Part shown: in pieces, positions 54,722 to 64,000 of the stretch
Layout: the number at the start of each line of letters is the position of its first letter
Numbering within the stretch: the first letter of the stretch is position 1
Source of the DNA: Temnopleurus reevesii
Taxonomy: Eukaryota; Echinodermata; Echinoidea; Temnopleuroida; Temnopleuridae
Assembly (NCBI GenBank): GCA_036244855.1
Contig: BQKZ01000932.1
Coordinates: 1 to 64,000, forward strand
Direction of reading: 5' to 3'
Length of the DNA stretch: 64,000 bases
Made by a program: the position numbers and the translations under genes
Notes under the pieces: generated by a model
The model's database searches: none
What the model was told of the DNA's origin: nothing
Seen by the model: the letters and a program-made list of their open reading frames with translations, nothing else

Positions 54722-56597
54722 ATTAAAGGTATAGATTCGTAATGGTCGGGATGCAGAAAGAGATGTGAAATGAGCTGATGTATTCACAAGTTGCTTTACA
54801 TGTCTAAATATATCTGTGTACGAAATTAGAAGCAGAGTTTTGCTCGTATTCTAGTGTATTTTACGTCAAACACGTCAATCAGCCATTATTCCTACAGTGT
54901 GCTCAGTGCTTTCGCACGGGGGAGCGTCGGCTCGGAATGGGCGGAGCGATCGGTGGTATTGTCTGCGGTGTGTGAGTTCGCATTCATTTTGTACTAAGAA
55001 GCGTGTTGTGTAAGGGAGAACTACCGCAGCATCATTTTTTATTTTGCGATAATTAAGCCATTTCTAGGTCGATTTCATCCAAACAAACTATGAACATGCT
55101 CTCATTTGCCATTGAAAACTGAATTATGGTAATATCTGAAGCACCATCCTCCCAAAACTAGTCTATCGGTTTAAGCAGGATTAAATGAACTGTCTACATT
55201 GGGTCTCTGTTTGCAAACTACGTGTAAATCACATCTACATCTCCATGTATGTGTGTTTAGGTGTTTATGTTCATAATTGGAAACTACATGTGCACTGTAA
55301 TTCAGTTGATTTAGCATTAATGTACACACACATATAGAAAATAGATTTACACAATTTCATTTATGTATGCAAAGTAACAATTTACCAAAAACAAAGCCCT
55401 TAACGAGAGAGACTAATGCTAATGATGTACACGTAGGCCTACATAATCAATTACCCTTTTCAATTTCCCTGTTATTTTCCCAGGCCTCAACTCGAGCTTG
55501 GTCTAGAATACTTCTTGAGTAAATGTATGTAAACAGGGAAAAATACACATAAACATTGCTGGAAATTTTGAAAAATCATAACTATATTAGGACTGCCCAT
55601 CTATTACCCAAGTTACACAACAAAAGGAGGAAAAAAACAAGTAAAATTATTGTGAATTTATGTCAGACTACTAAACAGCTTTGAGTGTGTATGTGTATGT
55701 TCCTGAACCACTTTTTTAATTTCTAATATCGAGGACATGTGTTGTGATTGTAGATTCAATGCTTATTTCCCAAATGATTTGGATAATTAATGCAAATTTT
55801 ATGAATTCTTTATATAAAATGTTTGTTCTTGAGAACATGAAAGCATGCCCTACATTTAAGTAAGTAATGCATGCAAACTGAAATCCACGTCTTGTAATTT
55901 AACTGTTATAAACCAGTTTAAGGAATATCAAATTAATGAGGTCATTGGCAAGCATAAATTTTAAACTATTAGTAAACGGCCTATTGAATGGCTGAGAACT
56001 AGGGGGTTTCAAAGCATTTGCCTCGTAAGACTTTGGTTTATCTGTTTCGTGATTCATTTTCCAATGTTTCTTTTAAAGCGATAGACCAGTTTTGGGAGGA
56101 AGGCCCTTCAAATATTTAACTAGTTTGCGAGCTGCAGTAAAATTGTTACCATATTGCAGTAAAATTGTTACCATATTGCAGTAAAATTGTTACCATATTG
56201 CAGTTTTTCAATAGTAAATTAGAGCATGTTCATCGTTTGTTTGAATGAAATTGACCTAGAAATGGCTTAATTATCGCAAAATAAAAAACCATGCTGCGGT
56301 CGTTCTCCCTTACACAACATGCTTCACATACAAAATGAACGCAAACTCACACACCGCAAACAATACCACCGATCGCAACGCCCATTTCAGGCAAACGCTC
56401 CCCCGTGCAAAAGCATTTAGCACACCGTACATAATGGCTGATTGACGTGCTCGCCGTAAAAAACACATAATACGAGCAAAAATGTACTCCTAATATCCTA
56501 CACAGATATATTTAGACATGTAAAGCAACTTGTGAATACATCAGCTCGTTTAACATTATTTTCTGCATCCCGATCATTACGAATCTATACCTTTAAT
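54722..56597. mobile_element. 1.9-kb foldback element (long arms, unique loop)
   Basis: Outer ends ATTAAAGGTATAGATTCG / CGAATCTATACCTTTAAT. Left arm about 54722-55175, right arm about 56078-56597, loop about 0.9 kb without ORF. The right arm has three tandem copies of a 22-mer (GCAGTAAAATTGTTACCATA...) at about 56132-56200. It lies 1 kb upstream of the JNK start. Confidence 0.85.
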
Positions 56598-57339
56598 GAT
56601 AATCTGTAAATGCTTTATAGATGCAGTAATGTTTCTGATCTACATTATGCATACTTCATTATGGGAAATGTCTATGGGAAGGAAATTATGGTGACAATAT
56701 ATTTCACGTACATCTTATTGCCACTACTTTCATTTGAATCTCCCGAAGTCCTAATAAATCATGGACTAAAAATGTTTTTCTACAAACGTTAACAAAAAAA
56801 TTACCAGAAAATTATTTTTTTATGGTAACTATGTTATCAGTATGCTATCTTTCTACAGACTTTTCTTGAGTAAAGTTGTGACTAACTTAAATTTAGAATG
56901 ATACTAGCTCCTCATTGAATACTGTGTAAGCCAATATTTTAGCGTACAGATATTTTCACTATTTCGGACCAGTTTGACACACTGCCATATTATCTGTACA
57001 CAAATGAATGTGCATCATGTAGAGTAGATATTTTCGCAAGGCCAAAACCTAAAAATAAGCGGAAAAAGAATGCCTAAAAAATTTCAGCTTACAGAGTATT
57101 TTAAGTAAAAATGAGTCTAAACCTCACGAGTCTCTTCCATGAAAGCTTATTTTCCAATTGACCGCAAAACAAAATATTTGGTTAAATGTAGGTCTTCAAA
57201 TTGGCAACTTAACCATCTACTTGGTTGAACCTGTAAGCAATGAAACCATATTTGATATATGGTCAATAGAAATTGAACACATAAGCTGCACATGTGTAAA
57301 TGCTAATTATTGAATTAGCAAATTATACAGAAGTCTACA

Positions 57340-57515
57340 AGGGTGTTGTTCAAAATCAACTGCAAATCAACTGCAACTTTGAAAATTGTAACATGCATTT
57401 TCATTTGCACACGGTATGCGCATTTAACAAGACGCACATGAAACAATGATTTTGATTGGCGCGTTCCGATCAACTGCAACTTACGATCAATTGCAAATTT
57501 TGAGCAACACCCCCT
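57340..57515. mobile_element. MITE, family GGGGTGTTGCTCAAAAGTTG
   Basis: AGGGTGTTGTTCAAAATC / TTTTGAGCAACACCCCCT ends. Confidence 0.85.
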
Positions 57516-58094
57516 AAATATTACTTTGAAATAAATATTGTAGTTGGAGATCACATATCACCTTGTTCATTTTTGTTTGTAAGTAAGATTTGGAAGGATA
57601 GCCTTTGAACATAGTACATTCCTGCATAATGTGTGGGTGAACATTCACAATATCATGAACCTTTGTGTTGTCATACACTTGTTTTTTTTTTTACCACTTT
57701 GAGAGATAAGGGGAACTTTTATTTCAATAAAACCAAAAACAAGTATGGTGTATAATACACGGTTTGTTTGCAAGGGAACGTATCATTGTTGAGCAAAATA
57801 AAAAATGTTCCAAACCTGTAACTATAATTTATACGGATATGGATTATATGGTATTGAGCTGGGTTTTTTTTCCTTATTCATTTTAATACCACAGTTTACT
57901 TTATATCCAGTTTTGGGACTCATAGGAATAACATCCTCTTCTCTGATGATGGTGTTTCGAGTCCACTTGTGGTTAATAAATAAATAATTAATAAATAATA
58001 AATAAATACTGTGCACTCTAAGCTTTGATCTTTGTGGCATTTTTCTTTCCAAGATCAAGAAAATATAATTCGGACAATTTGTTGGTTTCATTGC

Positions 58095-58225
58095 GTATTT
58101 CAACAGAAATGAGATATGCAACATAAAGATAAACAGTTGATTTTGCAATCAATTATATCTCTTTGGTACATATTTTGTCAGAGACTTACAATTAATACTT
58201 TTAAGTCTAAATGCATATCTCATGT
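58095..58225. mobile_element. MITE, family GTAACATAAAAGATGCAATT, diverged
   Basis: GAGATATGCAACATAAAGAT / TGCATATCTCATGTT arms, with the same TTTGCAATCAATTATATCTC core. Confidence 0.6.
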
Positions 58226-58835
58226 TTATACAGGCCTATGGACATACATTTTACTGGGTACATCCAACTTTGTTCATTTATGTGTAGGCCTATATGGAAG
58301 GAAAAGAAAATCTAGAACAACAAATTACAGGTGTATAAATCAATATGTACAAATGACCTCATCAAGTTGTTTATTTGACTGTCTTTGTGTTGCTCTTATA
58401 CTTTGATCATCCAGTATTGACAACAATGGCTGTAAATGAGACAATGTTTTTCCCAACATCTTTCAGTAAGAGATACAGCAAGCTGTCAAAAGAAAGGTCG
58501 ATACAGCCTGTATTCAGGCTAATACTAGTCTGCACATTTAGACCCAATAAACGTAATTCATTATAAAGCTAGTTCACTTATCTACTGCATGTTTCTTGCC
58601 AGTGAACATAGTTGTATGTGGTATTTCTTGAACTGGTTCTCACAACGACACTACAATACTTAGAACCCAATTTGCACATTACTTGTTGCCATGACAGGTA
58701 GGCCCAGGGCACAAATAAAACTTGCATGTACTAAATTAGCCTATTTGCAACTATATTAATGACTTAACTTCATCTGAAAAGTAAGCACATTTAGCAAGAG
58801 ATGCATGCTTGAAGTCCTTCTAAAATTATTCTAAG

Positions 58836-58992
58836 GGGGGGTGTTGCTTCAATTGCAAATTGTGGTTAATCGACAAGTTGCAATCCAAACCATTATGCTT
58901 CTTGTTAGTTTGCAAATGAAAATGCGCATTCCAATTTGCAACTGATTTGCAGCTGATTTGCAATGAGCTGCAACTTTCTAGCAACACCCCCC
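58836..58992. mobile_element. MITE, family GGGGTGTTGCTCAAAAGTTG
   Basis: GGGGGGTGTTGCTTCAATTG / CTTTCTAGCAACACCCCCC. Confidence 0.85.
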
Positions 58993-59532
58993 AAACTACA
59001 ATTAACTGTATACCCATTACGTGCTAATAACAAGAGGGCCAATATATCTAGGCCTCATTTATTGGGGTTTTTTTTAAAGTAAATCACCTGCCTGATCACT
59101 CCAGTCCATGGTATTAAAAATGAGACTATACTGCAGAGTCAACATGTTTTTCCAGGAAAAATATCTACAATGACCTTGGACTTCAATCTGGGCCTGAGTT
59201 GGATATCCCAATAGCCACAAAGGAATATAGCCCCACTTTGAATAATAGTTCACGTTGAGTCTGTGCGAGCAGACTATTTGGCCTCTAATGATGTGTTTTT
59301 TCCCATGTACTTCCTGAATTGATTTGATATTGAAACGAAAGTTTGACTAGTTGGTGCAGCGTTTTATTTTTCAGAAGTGCTTTTTTATTTACAGCGACTC
59401 CTTACCCCTGTTGATCAGTGGTTCATTATTGTGGTTAACCACAGCATCAATATGGGCTGGAGGATTTTTTTCATTCTAGGCCAACTTAATTTTGCAGGTG
59501 TGCAGGATAAAACCCCATTCACACGAGCAAAT

Positions 59533-59748
59533 TCAGTGGTGTAGTGGTTCTGATTCTCAACTAGAAAGGTGGAGATTTGAATCCCACCCATAACGCTAAT
59601 TTCCTTCAACAAGAAATTTATCCACACTTTGCTGCACTCAACCCAGGTGAAGAAGGGTACCTGGCAGGAATTTATTCCTTGGAATGCTTGAACGTGTCTT
59701 CGTGGCTTGCTTGGCAGTTATAGCCCGGGTAACAATATGGTACCTAAT
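59533..59748 (+). mobile_element. tRNA-derived SINE, diverged
   Basis: Same family: AGTGGTGTAGTGGTTCTGAT, GATTTGAATCCC, TTGCTGCACTCAACCC, ending near TAGCCCGGGTAACAA. Confidence 0.8.
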
Positions 59749-62700
59749 ATCAAACGCAGTAAAATACATGCATGATTGTGATATATAAATCAACATATTA
59801 TTCTATCTTCATACCTGGAAGTCATGTGTGTAAAGAGCACACAAGGCAGTGGAAAACTGTTATTCAACATGTACACCTAGTACACCTATGCTTAACTCAT
59901 TTTTAGATTTTAGTTTACAGTCAAACCTGTGTGTAATGGCCATCTAACAAAGACACAGATACCAAGGGTCAAATGCCAAAATATGTGAGATTTCCATCAA
60001 TTCTCATTGGCCATAATATCATAGGGTTCAAAAGCAGTGTGATTAATATGCATGCAATAAATACTAACCTTTTGGATGCAACTCGCTTCTACAGAAGCAG
60101 AGCAAGGTGTTCAGTCTGTGATGACAGACTTCTACAGAAGCCCAGAATACAAAAGGGTCTTAAATGTAGTCAGCTTTTGACCTCTGAAATACCAAATCTT
60201 TTTTTTTTTTTTTTTTCTGGTGTGAGCTTCCCTGAAATGTCCGTATTACTGACGAACAGTCAACAAGTTTCTTGTTTTTCTCTTTGGATTTTACATTCAG
60301 CTCTTTTAAAATCAAATGGAGGGATTACAAGGCTTACATTGTTTGTCTTGTTCTGGTGCCCCTAACTTCTGTACTTAACACATACAAATTATAGAATATT
60401 ATATGCAAGACAAACTGTTCCATTGCTAAGAAATCATAATGGTGTTTGCTTAGTACTATTTCATCCAGAAAACTAGCTTGTTTGGGATTATGGCCAGGTA
60501 TTTTATAGTTTTTTAAATAGTCTCTGTAACCCATGATAAGAAAGTTCCTTGAGGACTTGAGAGGAATCAACTCAGCCAATGGTATTGTTCAGTTAAAATG
60601 TTGTTGATCATAACTTATTAAAATAGGAAATTAAAGATTACTTTTTATTTATCAAATAGTGGCAGCTTTCATTCCATTGAAATTCAAGTTTGTATTGTAT
60701 CGGACAAAATGTGACAAGGTAACCATTCATTTTTTCTTTAGTAAAGAGCAGCTCCAGGCAGCTGCCAAATTATATAGGTCCATTGGAGATTCAGTCGAAA
60801 AAGGCTATGAAGTTTGCACAAGGACACAAATAAATCCTGACATAGCAACAAATGAATAGACAATGTATGTGTTGCAGCATGTGTACCAGTGGAAGAGTTG
60901 CAACACAAATAATACAAGTAGTTTCATGCAACGGTCTCCAAAGATATTACTGTATAAACCAATCTCTTAGTGTACATATTATATACTTTTGCAATTTCGG
61001 AATATTGGCATGTTGTTGTTTTCATGTTTTTACAGTGTTTGTACACAAACAAATGTGTATCATACAGAGTGGAATATTCATCTAATACAATAATCTTTTT
61101 TTTTTTTAATTTCTCTTTGTCTAAAGTCATGTAGTTGCCATACTTACACACAGAAAATGAGTTAAGTTGGTAAAGAGCAGCTCTAAACGGCTGCCAAATT
61201 GCGTAGGTCTACAGCAGATGGGTTAAAATAGGCTCGTCCTCTCACATACACAAGTTATCTGAAAGATAATATAGAAAAATATTCAATTAAAATTTTGTTT
61301 CATAAAGAAGTAAATCACTGAATAATTTGTTAAAACTATCAAGCAATGAATGTGTAGGTTATGAATTAAAAATACTGTTGTTATTATTGTTGTTTTTATT
61401 TTCCATAAGAAAAATAACAAATGAAAATACAAACATGAAATCAATATACAAATATAATGAGAAAAAAAATCATTATACATAATTTCACTGCAAACTGTAT
61501 ACATGTAAAATTGGTAATCACAATGAAAAGCATGATGCCATAAATGCGTATATGTTGACTTTTCGATTTATTAAGAAAAATTATCATTTTGAATAAAGTT
61601 TTTAACTTCAGCAATAATTTACTTTTTCAATTATTCATTAACCTTATAGGGCATTGTGCATCTCAATGAAATTTATGATGCAGATTCATTACAAGACCCG
61701 AGACATAGGATAGTGGGTTATGCGTCGATTGTCAATAAGGTCAATTTCATTTTGACTAAAAATATTGGGATTTTATTTAATAACTAAATATATAAATTTG
61801 AAAACAAGAAACAACAGCGGAGGAGGAAGAATATAAGCAATGCAACTTTGAACTATGGACTGCACTATTAAACGCTTCCACAGATCCTAGGAGACTCAAG
61901 CTTGGCTCTTTGTTGACAAATTATGTTTTAGCCATTACATTATGCACAAGATGTGTACAATATGGGCTGGGTAATTACGTTGAAATAAGAATTTGTAAAC
62001 ATGTCAAAATGGTGACAAATAGCAATTTCACATTCCTAGAGTAATTTGATTTCCTTTCATATATGTGTGGAATATAAACAGTAATCACCATTAAATTTCA
62101 TCTAGGGTATTTATGGTAGTGAGCTGAGGTTGGCTACACCTGAAAAACAGGTCAATAATTCTGCTTTCAATGGAGTTTCAGAAACATGAAAAAATATCAG
62201 TAGGGATCACAATCAGACAAATTTAGGGTTGCAGAAACTATGAGAGTGTCCTATGGATTTTAACTTTAAGTTTTGCCCATTGTAGAGACTTGTTGTTTCG
62301 AAACTATGACGAAAACTTCAGGTTTAGAAACAATGATCAAACTACAAGATTTCTTATTGTTTTGTTGAAGTTTTCATCGGTCATGGGAGAGCCCCCTTCC
62401 CCCCTTGCAGAGTGTCTGGTGTGAATTCAGTTTCAATAACTATGACAAACATACATACACACACACATTCGAGCACTCTCTCATATCAATCTCTCATATC
62501 CAGGGCCTGATCTGCTTACCCTAGGACATTTATTCCTGAATTCATTAAACCACCCTGAAGAATTAGGATCTCAAAATTATCTGAAGTAGAGATTACAGGG
62601 ACAGTAGACGGGGTTTCCCCAAAAATCGTTTGAGAATAGACGCACATTCAGTCCTAATCCATATATTAAATTGCAGATGCGGATGCAAACCAAGGCTAAT

Positions 62701-62776
62701 TATAATCATTAAAACTAATGTCTCAACAAACGTAATGGTGTTTGCACAAAATCAATGCATTCATATTTAGCCTGAA

Positions 62777-62976
62777 CACAGAGATGCCAACCGTTCTGGA
62801 TTGTGCATGGGGAGAAAATCAAAATGTGAAACACAAACCCGCCGAGTCAAATGTTTTCTCAAGAGAAAAAGCATAACAGGACTTTCTTCCCAAGAAGATA
62901 TTTGGCTCAGCTACATGTATGAGGGGATTCACATTTCAATTTTTAACATGCATGCTCCAAACGGTTGGCATATCTG
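62777..62976. mobile_element. MITE, family CAGAGATGCCAACC
   Basis: CACAGAGATGCCAACCGTTC / AACGGTTGGCATATCTGTG ends. Confidence 0.8.
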
Positions 62977-63104
62977 TGGACTATGACAAGGAAGGTCACA
63001 AGTTTACAATATCCATGTATTCACCAGCTTTGATATACTGCAGTAAAATTTTAAAAATGATTATCTAGATTAATCCAAAATACAGTATTAAACCCATTAG
63101 ACAT

Positions 63105-63320
63105 AGTGGTGGATTGGTTATAACTCTTGCCTTTCAAGCAGAGGGTCACAGTTCAAAACCAAACATGACTTTAATTTCTTTCATCAAGAAATTAATCCAC
63201 ATGGTGCTGCACTCAACCCAGATGAGATGAATGGGTACACTGCAGGAATAATTAGTCCTTAAAATGCTTGTGCGCTGATGTACATGTACGCTGGGCTAAA
63301 TCCAGGGTAATAATAATACA
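63105..63320 (+). mobile_element. tRNA-derived SINE, diverged
   Basis: Same body (AATCCACATGGTGCTGCACT, ATGGGTACACTGCAGG), with a decayed promoter part and a short TAA-rich tail. Confidence 0.75.
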
Positions 63321-63409
63321 AGAAGCAACACAAACATTCTGCATGGCCCTATAAGTTGCATGATTTAATATAATTTTTCATACAAGCAAACATCCTATCG
63401 GATTAAGTG

Positions 63410-63588
63410 ATGCCAACCGATCCAGAATATACGTGATAAAATTAAAATGTGAATAATGCATCAGCTGAAAAGAAGTGAGAGCAAACATGAAAACAGTGAC
63501 CATACTGTCAGCCATTCACTTGAAAAGAAAGCTGTGAATTCATATGAAAATGCACCTCATGTATATCCTTGAACGGTTAGCACCTCTG
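63410..63588. mobile_element. MITE, family CAGAGATGCCAACC
   Basis: GATGCCAACCGATCC / GAACGGTTAGCACCTCTG; shares AGTGAGAGCAAACATGA with 39259-39453. Confidence 0.7.
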
Positions 63589-63784
63589 GAAAAATGGTAA
63601 ACCGATGTATCTGATATATTACCAGCCTTTACCTTCCCCTCAGGCTGAACTACTTAATAATTAAACATCTCCATCAACGCAGAGCGCATCCGCTATCGAC
63701 AAACTGGCAACAGGGAGTGCATCTGCACAAGAGCTTGCGGAGGAAGCTTAGTCTGTGACAACAAACCTCAATTTGATTATCATC

Positions 63785-63976
63785 TTTGGGGCTTTGCTAC
63801 AAATTTGCAATTAATTGAAAGATGCAATCAATTGAAAGTTGTAGTTGATCAGCAAGCACTAATAAAAACCATTGTTTCATATTTGCTTCTGGTCAAAAGC
63901 GCAGCCAATGTTCCAAGATGAAACTGATATGCTGTTGATTTGCGATCAAGTGCTACTTTGTAGGAAAACCCCCTTG
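63785..63976. mobile_element. MITE, family GGGGTGTTGCTCAAAAGTTG
   Basis: GGGGCTTTGCTACAAATTTG / CTACTTTGTAGGAAAACCCCC, diverged ends. Confidence 0.7.
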
Positions 63977-64000
63977 GGAGCAATATCTGAAGATGAGACT

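Larger units (their letters stand above)
53940..64000. other. JNK 5' flank and beyond
   Basis: Outside the promoter candidate, foldback, MITEs and SINEs listed, I see no convincing exon. 59900-62700 is AT-rich with short T runs and chance open frames only. Confidence 0.6.

Overview
The window is animal nuclear DNA with large introns, AT-rich non-coding sequence, many short inverted-repeat elements and tRNA-derived SINEs. The SINE type, the many small foldback elements, the dense microsatellites and an isolated H2A fragment of the kind long described as sea urchin histone orphons point to an echinoderm, most likely a sea urchin. This is inference; species was not determined.

Two protein genes lie tail to tail. 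On the + strand (1-18 kb) is the 3' part of a Rho GTPase-activating protein of the ARHGAP22/24/25 (FilGAP) family. Three coding exons are visible (148-280, 9051-10491, 17241-17327); they hold most of the RhoGAP domain, a Pro-rich linker and a C-terminal coiled coil. The N-terminal PH region expected for this family lies outside the window. On the - strand (53.7-36.5 kb) is a complete single JNK gene (MAPK8/9/10 orthologue). I assembled ten coding exons, all with compatible splice phases, encoding 467 residues with the P-loop, VAIKK, HRD, DFG and the diagnostic TPY activation motif. Both belong to Rho/Rac-JNK signalling biology, but nothing in the sequence shows that they are co-regulated.

The most striking structure is that the exons of both genes are repeatedly accompanied by diverged, tandem partial copies of themselves. 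Eight of the ten JNK exons and two of the three RhoGAP exons have them. The copies usually contain one edge of the exon with its splice site plus adjacent intron. Several carry frameshifts or stops; others keep the reading frame with mostly synonymous or conservative changes.

Region by region: 1-148 intron; 281-9050 RhoGAP intron with several foldback elements and a triplicated block; 9051-10491 large exon; 10492-17240 intron with an almost certainly false duplication around a single N; 17241-18250 last exon, internal tandem repeat and 3' UTR; 18.26-19.37 kb (AGT)n tract; 19.4-30 kb intergenic repeats, CTT/AATC microsatellites, a LINE remnant and a Tn5 mosaic-end adapter artefact; 30-36.5 kb intergenic, with a histone H2A fragment and a possible small - strand gene at 32.6-33.5 kb; 36.5-53.7 kb JNK; 53.9-64 kb JNK upstream region with a 1.9-kb foldback element and further MITE and SINE copies. 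Single Ns (4309, 13966, 26740), a 111-N gap and the adapter junction show that the assembly is imperfect, which matters when judging the duplications.
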